Under the pieces are notes generated by a model. It searched no databases. It saw only the letters and a program-made list of their open reading frames with translations, and was not told where the DNA came from. A DNA stretch of 64,000 nt from Panulirus ornatus. Lineage: Eukaryota; Arthropoda; Malacostraca; Decapoda; Palinuridae. Shown here piece after piece: positions 27,901 through 41,500 of this stretch. Every line of letters begins with the position of its first letter. Positions within the stretch are counted from its first letter, which is position 1. Position numbers and translations under genes: made by a program. The stretch covers positions 45,419,012 through 45,483,011 of the forward strand of contig NC_092234.1 in NCBI RefSeq assembly GCF_036320965.1, read 5' to 3'.

Positions 27901-30900
27901 GAAAGTTCTGGGAGTGTTGAAAAATATGTGGAAGTCGAGAACGTTATCTTGGAAAGCAAATGTGGGTATGTTTGAAGGAATAGTGGTTCCAGCAATGTTT
28001 TATGGTTGCGAGGCATGGGCTGTAGATAGAGTTGTGCGGAGAAGGGTGGATGTGCTGGAAATGCGATGTTTGAGGACAATATGTGGTGTGAGGTGGTTTG
28101 ATTAAGTAATGAAAGGGTAAAAGAGATCTTTTCTTTCATACTATTCGCCATTTCCCGCATTAGCGAGGTAGCGTTGAGAACAGAGGACTAGGCCCTTGAG
28201 GGAATATCCTCACCTGGGCCCCTTCTCTGTTCCCTCTTTTGGAAAATTAAAAAAAAAAAGTGAGAGGGGAGGATTTCCAGCCCCCCGCTCCCTCCCCTTT
28301 TAGTCGCCTTCTACGACACGCAGGGAATACGTGGGAAGTATTCTTTCTCCCCTATCCCCAGGGTAAAAGAGATGTGTGGTAATAAAAAGAGTGTGGTTGA
28401 GAGAGCAGTAGAGGGTGTTTTGAAATGGTTTGGTCACATGGAGAGAATGAGTGAGGAAAGATTGACAAAGAGGATATATATGTCAGAGGTGGAAGGAACA
28501 AGAAGTGGGAGACCAAACTGGAGGTGGAAAAATGGAGTGAAAAAGATTTTGAGTGATCGAGGCCTGAGTGATGAATGCTTTTGCTCATGCTATGTTGCCT
28601 ACAATAAAAAATAAAAAATCCTTTGCAAAGATTTAATAACCTTAAGATCATGATTTAAAACACCTCTGCAGCTTTTCAGGATCAGAAAACTGTCCAGGTA
28701 TGAATATTTTTGAATTGGTAACTCATGACATAAAGCCCTCACAGACTTCATTATCTAAAATCGTCTACAAGATGGAATAAGACATCATATCCAACAAGGC
28801 AACATTCATTTCTAATAAACAAGGTGGTTCACAAACTTTTGCTAAATGTATCATTATACAACTTTAGGATCCCCTTCATGGGGCTCCTGCAGGTACACAA
28901 CTGTGCTTGATATGGAAGCAGGGTAAGATGGGATCCTTTGATTCCTATCCTGAGGTGTTTTGAAGAAATGGAAACCTCTTTCAGCAATCAATTTTGTCCA
29001 AGCAACAAAGAAGGCAGAAGAGATGAGGAGGAAACTATTGCAACTCCTGTCACAGACCTTCAAATACAAGATGAACAACACAGTTTTTTTAGATGTAGCA
29101 TAACTATTGCTTGCCATACTAAATTCTCTTAAATTCTCTTAGAGACAACTTAAAGCTTTTTATGGTAATATGAGCTTTTTCAGCACTTTCATCAGGAGAA
29201 TCATCTTCAGCAAACAAACCTTAAAAAAAAAAAGCTCATAAGAGCTTTGAGTCCCCACAGTTTACCCACTCACACTAAATGTAAGCCTTACAGCCAAGTG
29301 AACAAGTGCTAAATATAAACAAAGCAGCACTAATGGGGGCTTAAATTCTTGAACATACTTCCAAATCATGAATTTGGAAGTATGTAAGAGCAAAGAATGT
29401 TAAAAACAAGACTTTTTCTGGTGATTCATAACTTACCTAAAATATGGTAAAGTGCAGCGCTCAAAGCATCGGACATCACCTGTAGCCACACACATGCACG
29501 TCTCCTCACATCCATTGTAAAATTCTCCAACAGCATGAGATGAGTTGCCATGCACACATCCAGCTGCAAGAAAGATGAAATAATGAAAAAACAGTCTAAT
29601 GCATACAAAAGAAAATACTACATACAAGTGCAAACACCTATAAAGAGCACAACACAATAAAAATACTAAAGTTACCGTATACCATTCTTCAAAGATAAAG
29701 AAATTTGACCCAAAAAAATGCAAGCTCATACATCAAGTTTCTAAACATTGTATCTTCCCTGACACTGCCCTAATGCCTTCTCTGCAGTTAAACTCCAAAG
29801 TCCTCAACTTCCCTTTGGCATCCCCACCCATTCACAATATTTCTAAACATTGGGAATCACCTTCTGTCCTGACACTGATTGTCTCGGTGGCCTCTCCTAA
29901 ACGGCCCTCTTCAACATCATCATAGATGGAAACACGAACCTGTAGGTAAAGAAGAGAAAATTCAATTGCTATTAACTTAACAAGATTATCTTCAGTTTCA
30001 TTTCCTACTCATTACTAATGTTACAAAATAACCTTAAACATATATTATAATTACAAATCTTAGTTCTGGGATTACAGTTTTAAAAAGAATTCTGGTATCA
30101 GACTTCAACCGTATAGAAAAAAGATTTACCTGTTACCTGTAAATATTACATATGATGCCTACAATGTTAATAATATAATGCATTTTTCATCCACCATTTG
30201 CATACTTTTAACTGCTAAACAGCCCATCCCTGGATATTTTGGTGGTTCCCTGGACAAATGTTTATCAAAAAGTTAAAATAATATTTCACTTTTATCGAAT
30301 CATGAAAAGTAGCAAAAACAGTTATCAAGAAAAAGGAAAAATCGGTAAATTATCATAATTTGCGGATGAAAAGACACTGAAAGCTGGTGTGGTGTGTGAG
30401 TTCAGCTTACCACCTCTGCTGATTTTTGGTGACTCCTCTGTAGTCATCTCTTCTCTGATGCCATCAATGGATTACAGACAGACAAAGAACTTTTCCTAGT
30501 ACTACAGCTCAACATCAACCAAATCATTATCACCAAAATTAATGCCCTAAAGACTCTCAATAACTGTCCACTAACTGATAAATGGGGCAAATGATGGCTG
30601 CACTTATTCTTATCATTATATGGGTAACTAAGAAATTAGGTTTTTCATTTTTTCCCAGTGCTAAATGTAGTTGCTTGTGTCACGTAAGGCACCTCTGAAT
30701 ACTTCAAAAGTACACCTTTCAATTTCAAAATGGTGGTGCTGGGAAGAGGCAACCTATACAATTATAGCTGAGGTCCCCATAGGAGATAATCATAGTTGCT
30801 TTGCGATATGTGGTACCTTTACATACCAATAAAGCACACCTTTGAATCAAAAGAGGATTGGAAAAGGTAATCCACACAAATACAGCAGGGGTTTCGCACA

Positions 30901-33900
30901 ATAAGAATAAGTATGGGTGGGGGTATTTCATGGGTTAAGTAACTGCTATACTAAAGGTACTCTTCTAAAACAATCTCAAAAAATGCAATGATCTTTTGTT
31001 CAGCTGGAGTAATTATTCTATTCTTAAAAATAAATATAGAGAATCTTTTTCATATCACAGTAATTATACAACAGTCTTTAACTTGAAAACCTCAGTAATA
31101 GGACTATTTTTCAGAGTGAATATGAATCTGGGGTTGAAATGGTGTTTGGGGGTCATTAGGGGTCGTAATGAAGTACTTAAAGATTCATGTGATTATTTGC
31201 TTTGCATTTAATGGGTTTCTGTTTACTTGGGGAAGCATTATAAGATTATTTCCCAGGATCATTTCAGGTACAGAAGCATTTTGTTATGTTATATTTCAAT
31301 TTCAAAACTACAAAGTTTTTTGGGCTATAAAAACCCCTGAACTAATCTAACCTGCAATTTTTGGTATTTTTTGTAGGGTAATAGATTTGTTTGATAACCT
31401 CAGTATTAGAGATACACTTTATGCTGAATTCAAATCTGGGGTGGAAATAATTTTTGGGAGGTCATTAAGGGCTGTATTGAAGTATTCAAAGATTCATGTG
31501 ATTATCTGCTTCTTACTTAATGGGTATCTCTTTGCTTGGAAAAAGATAAGATATCTTGCATCATTATTCCAGGTAGAGAAGCATTTCATTATATTATATA
31601 TCAATTTTAAGAAATAATGTTTTTTGAGCTAAAAAATGCCCACAATTTTTTTTTTTCAAGGATAAGAGATTTGCCTGATAACCTTAGTATCAGGACTATC
31701 TTTCATGGTGAATACGAATTTCAGGTTGAAAAACTGGGGGTTGTTAAGGGCTGTATTGAAGTATCTAATGATTCTTATGATTATTTGCCTTGTATTCAAT
31801 AGAAATCTGTATACTCGGGGAAGCATTAAGAGATATTTTCCAGGGCTTATTTCAAGTACACAAGTGTTTAATTATATTTCAATTTCAAAATAAAAAATTT
31901 ATTTATTCATTTACTTACTATAGTATTTACTATAATATAACCTGCACTAATACCTATTTTTTTTCAGTAATTTTTGAAGGGTAATACATCTGCTTGATAA
32001 CCTCAGTATCTGAACTATTTTCCATGCTGAGTTCAAATCTGGGATGGAAGTGATGCTTAGGGGTCATTAAGGGCTGTAACAAAGTATCTAATAATTCTTG
32101 TAATTATTTAATGGGTATCTATTTGCTCAGGGAAGCATTATATATTTTTCATGATTATTTCAAGTATAGGGGCATTTCATTACATTATAATTCTGTCTCA
32201 AAACAAAATTTTTTGGGGGCTATAAACTACCCTCAAATAATATCTGAAATTTTTCGTATTTTTTGAGGGGAAATAGATTTGCCTGATAACCTCAGTATTA
32301 GGACTTTTTTATGCTGAATACAAATCTGGAGTGTTTGGGGGTCACTAAGGGCTGTAATGAAGTATTTGATGGTCATTATGGCTGTAATGAAGCATTTAAA
32401 GATTCATGTGATTTACGTTTCAAATTCAATGAATATCTGTTTGCTTGGGGAAACATTACAAGATATCTCATATGATGACCTCAAGTATAGAAGTGTTTTG
32501 TTCTGTTATATTTCAATTTCAAAATACAAATTAATACCTGCACTAACACCTGAACTTTATTTCAATTTCAAAATACAAATTAATACCTGCACTAACACCT
32601 GAACTTTTACCTGCAATTTTCAGTAGTTTTTGAAGGGTAATAAATTTCTGATAACATCTTTCTGGGACAAGAAAGCATCTGCCCAAAGCAAAACTTACTT
32701 CATACACTGTGTTGGGCTTGAGTCCCTCAACAGTAAGTCTGGGTGGTAGTTCTTCAGTAGGGACTTCCTTCCTCATCCAAAGTTGCTCAGGCATTGCTTC
32801 TGCTGCAGCATCACTGTGTTTTTCACGGTACTCAGCCACATACCCTCCCTCATATGTCCTTGCCCTGTAAGGACATCACACATGCAAGGACAGGCCAAGG
32901 TAAATAATTACATGTTTGAAACTTTCGATGAATCTTTCATGACAAAACAAAATTCAACATTTGGATGAATGGATGTATAAGGCCACATTCGTTCACCCTC
33001 ATGCTCTAGCTGTCATATGTAATGCACCAAAACCACAGCTCCTTATCCACATTCAGGCCCTAAAATATCTTTCCATGGTGTTCCCCTAGACTTTTCACAT
33101 GCCCTAGTTCAGTCCACAGACAGCACATTGACCCCGGTATACCACATCATTCCAATTCACTCTATTCCTTGCACGCCTTTCACCCTCCGGTATGTTCAGG
33201 CTCCGATCGCTCAAAATCTTTCTCACTCCATCCTCCCACCTCCAATTTGGTCTCCAGCTTCTCCTTGTTCAACTCCACCTCTGACACATATATCCTCTTT
33301 GTCAATTTTCCCTCAATCACTCTCTCCATATGTCCAAATCTTTTCAACACACACTCTTCTGCTCTCTCAACCACACTCTTTTTACTTCCACACATCTCTC
33401 TTACCCTTTCATTACTTACTCGATTGAACCACCTTACACCACATGCTGTCCTCAAACATTTCATTTCCAAGGCATCCACCATCTTCCATACAACCCTATT
33501 TAAAGTCCATGCCTCGCAAACATATAACACTGCTGGGATTACTATTCCTTCAAACATACCGATTTTTTCTCTCCAAGATAACATTTTCCCCTTCCATACA
33601 TTCTTCATCCCTCCCAGAACCTTCGACCCCTCCCCCACCTTCAGACTCACTTCCGCTTCCATGGTTCCATTCTCTGCTAAGTCCACTCTCAGATATCTAA
33701 AACACTTAACTTCCTCCAATTTCTCTCCATTCAAACTTACATCCTAAATAACTTGTCCCTCAAGCCTACTGAACTTAATAACCTTGCTCTTATTCACACT
33801 TACTGTCAACTTTCTCCTTTCACACACTTTTCAAAACTCAGTCACCAACTTCTGCATTTTCTCACTCGAATCAGCCACTAGAGCTGTATCATCATCGAAC

Positions 33901-35482
33901 TACAACTGACTCACTTCCAAGGCCCCCTCATCCCTAATAGACTGCATACTCGCCCCTCTCCAAAACTCTTGCATTTAGCTCCCTAACCACCCCATCCATA
34001 AACAAATTAAACAACCATGGGGGCATCACACACCACTGCCACAGAGACCTATCCATAATTTACCCCAGATGGGGTTGAAGGGCTCATAACAATGAATATC
34101 CAATAGAATCCAAGGTGTGTTTTAACTTATTGAGCCAAAGATAACTAAACAATTAACGCATATGTTAAATACAGTACAAAAAAGGGGACAGAGACTGACA
34201 GAGTCTAACTGTGAGTGACATAAGATGCAAAACATACCTGAAGTCATCCCAGGCAAGGGTGACAGAGCTGTGGGTCTTTTCAGTTACTAAGAGCTTGGGC
34301 AGTCCTACAATATCTGTGGCAGTTGATGACTGGAAGTTGGTGACATTAACTGCAAGAGTAATTTCAATTCTTTCATTAGACTTACACTGAAAACTTGATT
34401 AATGCCAAACTGCAGTACCCAATGATCTTTATATAACAAGAAGTAAATATAACTCGGTCATTGCACAATAATTTTCTGCCCTATGAGCAAATATGATAGC
34501 CTTAAGAAAGAAAATAATATACACTGTATCACATGACCAAAAAAGTATGCATTCCAAAAATGATATGTCAGCTGCAAGACTCGTAAAATGCTTATCCATT
34601 TTGTCTATGTATGGCTGTTCTTTTTGAACACTGGGGAAAAAAGGCCCAGCTACATTCTTAACCACAGCATTTGCTCTATGGCTCCCTTGCCCATCTGGCA
34701 GATATTTCTCAAGCCAATAGTATAAACATTATCTGCTCACAATTTCAATCTAACAATATTGTGAAGTACGAAATTTGCAGGATTGGGAGTCATACATACT
34801 CAAGGAAGTGGCATAGTAGTTTAGTCTTCTTTTCTTTTTTTGACAGTGCACAGTATTAAGATATAAAATTTAAAGTAAATAATATGTAAAGATATAAACC
34901 TAGTCCATAGCTTCATTATAAAACTGCCTTACTCACCTGACTTACAGTCATACACAACACAGCATTCTGGATCCTCAGGTGCAGGACGCTCTGTACACAG
35001 TGGGTCCTGTAAATATAGACAAGGACAGATTACATCATTTTTGTAAGTTAAGTGAATGAACAAGGTATTCAACAATTGTTTAGCTGCATGAAATAATAAT
35101 ATATGATAGACCAAAGAGTTTTCATGAGAATATTTATGCTTCTGGAACCCATTCACAGGGAAATGGAAGCAAACAGGAATAACTGCTTTGTCATCTGACA
35201 CACTGTACACAGAAATCCATTTTTCATACCTTTAAACTGTGGTAAAGAGCTTGAAAATGATTGGTTGGAGTCAGTTCTAATAAAATCAAAATATTATCAA
35301 ACTGTTTCCATTAAATCTAAACCATCCCACATGATGAAGCTCTCTTCATTAATGTAACAGATATTCCACACCAGTAATTACAAGCTGAATATAAAGCAAG
35401 AAGCATCTCCTCCCACTAAGGATAAAGGCATAAACATGAAGCAATTCTTCACCATGGTCATTAGACTGAGCATAAAACCCCA

Positions 35483-35560
<78 letters not shown>

Positions 35561-38500
35561 CTGAGCATGGAATGCCAAGAATGTACTTGAAATATCTGAA
35601 GGCAATATGAACTTCAAAATATAGGTAATGATATAAGCCCAACTGGGGACCAATGCCCCTGTTTGCACAATGATCACCCAACATCTTATGAGTGCCTCAG
35701 AATTTCAATTTCATCTAAAAAGAGGAAATTACAAAAAAGATTGTTTCCTAAGACAAAAGAAAATATATATTTGGTTCAGCTTCTTTGTAGTCCTTGCATG
35801 TTCAGTTATTTTCTAAAACAGTGTAATTTTGAACTCTATACAAAATGCTGAAAATACTTTTTGTGTAATCATTGTCAACTTGATCAGATGTTGTTCTCTC
35901 TGAAACACCATTAGCTTTACACGTGTTACATTTTCCTACCAAAGGAGGCCCAAAAGAAAGTCAGAGCTTAAATCAAAATGTCAGCGAGCTATAACCTAAC
36001 CTTGTGGCATCCCTTGTGCTTCACCCTCAAATGTAAATCTAAACTTCATCCATCCTTTTCACTTCAATGTCTTCCCCTCTTTTGGGACTTTCACTCATCT
36101 TTGAATCCCCCATCAATCCCAGAGCCCTAACTTGTCCGAAAGTCCTCAATTGTTCCTTGGCTCGGATGTACACCTGTAGCCACACCTGTCCTACCATCCT
36201 AAGTACGGGGGGGGCCTCACCTATCCTTCTATCCTAAGTACGGGGGGGCTCTCACATATCCCTAGATCCACACATGAACCTGTGTCCTCATCTGACTGTC
36301 ATCTCCCACCCACCCTTCATGTGTCTGACGAAGCTTACCGTAATGTCCCCAGCGACGAAGAGGCACCTGGGTTGGCAGTCGACAGCTCCAGCGGGCCGGC
36401 AAGAGCACCTCTGTTGGCAGCCCTCTGACCATTCATGTCCCGTAGCGTAGCTCATGTTGTGCACCCGGCAACCCTCTGCAATACACAGGATTCAGTGAGA
36501 CGGTGGGTTAATGGCTGGCTTGTGCTGACCGGGGGGAGGAGAGAGATGGAGAGTGAGGGGGATGAGAGAGATGGAGAGTGAGGGGGATGAGAGAGATGGA
36601 GAGTGAGGGGGATGAGAGAGATGGAGAGTGAGGGGGATGAGAGAGATGGAGAGTGAGGAGGAGGAGAGAGATGGAGAGTGAGGGGGAGGAGAGAGATGGA
36701 GAGTGAGGGGGAGGAGAGAGATGGAGAGTGAGGGGGATGAGAGAGATGGAGAGTGAGGGGGATGAGAGAGATGGAGAGTGAGGGGGATGAGAGAGATGGA
36801 GAGTGAGGGGGAGGAGAGAGATGGAGAGTGAGGGGGATGAGAGAGATGGAGAGTGAGGGGGAGGAGAGAGATGGAGAGTGAGGGGGAGGAGAGAGATGGA
36901 GAGTGGGTGCTCCCATTATGATGATGGAGAAGACATTTAGCTGTGGGGTGTTGGTGATGGCAGGAACAATGGAGATTATGTGGATGTGTTAATGGTGGCA
37001 GGATAGAGTTGGCTAGAGAGATGAGGTTCATATAATACTGACCACAAGTGTAGTTATAATAAAAGTTTAATTAAAGTGATAGCAGATTGCACAGTCATAT
37101 TGGCTGCGGGCAGGGTCGAGTTAAAGTACAAAAGGTATTCGCTAGGACAGCGGATTCCTGGGTTCATAGCAAATGGGTAAAATTTTCAGCACCTTCCACC
37201 CAGGTCCCACCCTCCCTCCTTTTGGTCGTCTTTTCCGGCACGCAAGAGACACCTGGGAAGTAGTCTTTCTCCCTAATCCCAATGGATGATTATTTCATTT
37301 CATATTTCATTATTCTCGATCGCCGCTTCCCGCGTGAGAGGCGTGCAAGGAATAAGAGTGTCTACTTCCGGGAAAGAAAAGACAATTGGCGCGTCCGTGC
37401 CAGCGAGGTGTCGTGCCTGCCTTGTTTCGTGAAGGTGACACAGGTCGTCCAGGCCAGGTCAGACAGGACGCGTAGTTGTCACTCGCAGGGGTCCAGCAAA
37501 CCACGAATGATGGCGCCGCCATGCAATTATCATGCAGAAGTGATATTATTTGAGGTTTCAATGCGTCACCTTTCTCCCAGAGCTTGGGGTGGGGGAGAGG
37601 GAGGGGAAGGGATCGTCACCTCCTCCTGGAGCAGGTGTGTGAGTTCGTCTGCTACAATTTCACGATCCAGTGGTATAATTTCATGAGCCAGTGGTATAAT
37701 TTCATGAGCCAGTGGTATAATTTCATGAGCCAGTGGTATAATTTCATGATCCAGGGGTATAATTTGATGAGCCAGTGGTATAATTTGATGAGCCAGTGGT
37801 ATAATTTCATGATCCAGTGGTATAATTTGATGAGCCAGTGGTATAATTTGATGAGCCAGTGGTATAATTTCATGATCCAGGGGTATAATTTGATGAGCCA
37901 GTGGTATAATTTCATGAGCCAGTGGTATAATTTCATGAGCCAGTGGTATAATTTCATGAGCCAGTGGTATAATGTCATGAGCCAGTGGTATAACTTCATG
38001 AGCCAGTGGTATAATTTCATGATCCAGTGGTATAATTTCATGAGCCAGTGGTATAACTTCATGATCCAGTGGTATAATTTCATGAGCCAGTGGTATAATT
38101 TCATGAGCCAGTGGTATAATTTCATGAGCCAGTGGTATAATTTCATGAGCCAGTGGTACAATTTCATGAGCCAGTGGTATAATTTCATGAGCCAGTGGTA
38201 TAACTTCATGAGCCAGTGGTATAACTTCATGAGCCAGTGGTATAATTTCATGAGCCAGTGGTATAATTTCATGAGCCAGTGGTATAATTTCATGAGCCAG
38301 TGGTACAATTTCATGAGCCAGTGGTATAATTTCATGAGCCCGTGGTATAACTTCATGAGCCCGTGGTATAACTTCATGAGCCAGTGGTATAACTTCATGA
38401 GCCAGTGGTATAATTTCATGAGCCAGTGGTATAACTTCATGAGCCAGTGGTAGACAGGAGGTAATATACCCATGACAGCCAGCCCGACATAGTTAGGAAG

Positions 38501-41500
38501 AAAAAAGCGATCCACGAAATGACGCCGACATTTCTTTACGGCATTAGTTAAACCCCCCCCTCCCCCCAGACCATTTTTATCGGTCATATAACTACGATTT
38601 TCTGCTTTGTAGCCAGCTGAAGCTCTGGGGCACCCAGAAAGGGAATTTCTCTCGACATTTACGAATTATAGGCTGGCGAGCGGTGCGCCTTTTTCTATTT
38701 TAAGATTTTCTTCCAAGACTTTTCCATTTTTTTTTTCCCCTGTACGTACAAGCGCGACCAAATAATTATCTCGTTACTGGCTAATCCTTCACATAGGACG
38801 CATCATTTCTCTTCATTAAGCATCATTTAGCCCGTTCTTCAACCTAACTGATGATATTCTTCGAAACTTCCAGAACTTTTACCCTATTTGAAAACAGAAG
38901 CCACACATACATCGTTCTTCCCCCAGAATACTTCACGGCGCTGAAATCATATAATGACCACCTGTATTCACATTTAACCATCGACAGGGGGGAAAAATAC
39001 ACACAAAATGTCATACTTCAATGCCATCAAGCAACGCTTTTGATCTCGACCATTGCCAACTACCATTTAAGTCTTCCGTGCTAACGTCAACATGAAACGC
39101 TGTTCTTCGTTCATTTTCAAACGTTTCCTTCATTACAGAGGTGCAGGCACATATACCTCGGACCAAGCGGGTCACGCATACCCCATCAAGACAGTTTCCT
39201 GTACGAAATGACGTGGTTTCTGAAGACTTTGTAAATGGTCGATCTCTCACGGTACCAACACGCACGGTCGTGAGGCCTCGTGGCCAATAGCATTTATACC
39301 CAGCGATCACACTTGGCATTTATCAAACCTGGCGATCAAAATACCTAGCATCCCTATAACTAGCGTTCAAGTTTTTGGCATCATAATTAAGGCGACTATA
39401 AATAATATTATCATTAATTTTTATAATCATCATAAGGCTGTGTGATATCAAGCGGTCAAAATACTAAGATGAAACCTGGTGGCCAATATACCTGCTTACG
39501 TATTCCTGGCGATCATAATACTTGGTATAATGAAACCTAACTACATCGAATTATTTAATACCACGACACACAGCGACCAAAATATCTACGATTAAAATAA
39601 GCATCATTGTGAATCCTGCCAATCGAAATATCAAGTAATAATTCAGCGGATAAATCATACAAACATTATATTTGCTTTTAACCATTTTCTTTCTTTCATA
39701 CTATTCGCCATTCCCCGCCTCAGCGAGGTAGCGTTAAGAACAGAGGACTGGGCCTCTGAGGAAACATCCTCACCTGGCCCCCTTCTCTGTTCCTTCCTTT
39801 TGTTAATCAAAATACCTAACACATGATATCAGTTTATCATACCTCAAATGATTGTGTCCAGTACCACGGTATGAAGCGATACCTAGCAAACAAAATACCT
39901 GAATTCATAACTAGCGATCAAAATACCTGAATTCCTAAATAGCGATCAAAATACCTGGAATCATAATAACTAGCAAACAAAATACCGGAATCATGGTACC
40001 TAACGAACAAAATAACCAGAAGTAGGATACCTAGCAAATCAAATACCTAGTACGAAAATACCGAGAATCATACCAACTAGCGAATACAAAACATGGCGCT
40101 TTATATCCGACAACGTCATCACCATAGATCTAGTTTCTATTACGAAATTCGATGGCGAGGTGATATCGAGCCATTGTTCACCGTCTCCGGGGACGAAGAG
40201 GGAAGGTATGGGATACACCAGCATGTTCCCGCGTGTCTGTGGGTGTTGTAACACATGGGACGTCTTCGCGCTGCTTCGGTCTGTGTTGTTTCTCATACAC
40301 GAAAATGTGTTACTACGACAAAACAAGAAAAATACAAATGTCTGTTAAAGTTCACATCTTTAGCAAACTCTCGTGCGCTGTTAACAGTTTGCCTCCTCAG
40401 CAAACTCCCGTGCGCTGTTAAAGTTCGCTTCCTCAGCAAACTCCCGTGCGCTGTTAAAGTTCGCCTCCTCAGCAAACTCCCGTGCGCTGTTAAAGTTCGC
40501 CTCCTCAGCAAACTCCCGTGCGCTGTTAAAGTTCGCTTCCTCAGCAAACTCCCGTGCGCTGTTAAAGTTCGCTTCCTCAGCAAACTCCCGTGCGCTGTTA
40601 AAGTTCGCCTCCTCAGCAAACTCTCGTGCGCTGTTAGAGTTTGAGTCCTTAACAAACTCGTGCGCTGTTGAAGTTCGCCTCCTCAGCAAACTCCCGTGCG
40701 ATATTAAAGTTCGCCTCCTTAGCAAACTCCCGTGCTCTGTTAAAGTTTGCGTCCTTAACAAACTCCCGTGCGCTGTTAAAGTTTGCGTCTTAACAAACTC
40801 CCGTGCGCTGTTAAAGTTCGCCTCCTCAGCAAACTCCCGTGCGCTGTTGAAGTTCGCCTCCTCAGCCAACTCCCGTGCACTGTTGAAGTTCGCCTTCCAA
40901 GTCCCGAGCGCTGTTAAAGTTCGCCTCCTCAGCCAACTCCCGTGCGCTGTTGAAGTTCGCCTTCCAAGTCCCGAGCGCTGTTAAAGTTCGCCTCCTCAGC
41001 AAACCCCCGTGCGCTGTTGAAGTTCGCCTCCTCGACTCTCACTAGACAACACGGTGAGGTCATCTAACCCTCACATCCGATAATCATACTCCTATTGAGA
41101 TTAAAAAGGCATAAAAAAAAAAAAGGGGGCTGCCCAGCCCACCTACACTAAGCCTAACCCGGTAGCCGCCCGACATACCAAAGATAAGTAAGATTAAAAC
41201 GCATATATTCCTGCGCCCATGAATGGTCCACACACACTGGAGGCGCGGGGCGCCTAGCTAACACCTGTCGACTGACTCTCCATCCTATAACTTGTGTCCC
41301 ACTTATTATTATTATTTTATTTATGTTAATTAACGTGTGTGACTTGCATGATTCTCTGAAATATCTAGTTAAGAGATGATTGGCTTGGACTTTCCTGAGG
41401 CAAATCGTCTAACTCTACGTAGGGCAGTTATGATCAAAGTCTGTCTCCATGCTGGTTATAACCAATGACTGACTCTCCAGGGGGTTATAACCAATGACTG

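Noticed and set aside
36452..37031. HLSPPPHSPSLS-type open frames
   Set aside because: Translations of the 24-bp pyrimidine-rich minisatellite; no gene.
40343..41033. CRISPR-like regular repeat
   Set aside because: Units are contiguous without unique spacers, and the context is a eukaryotic intron. The same applies to the 36538, 41454, 50690, 55567 and 58305 arrays.
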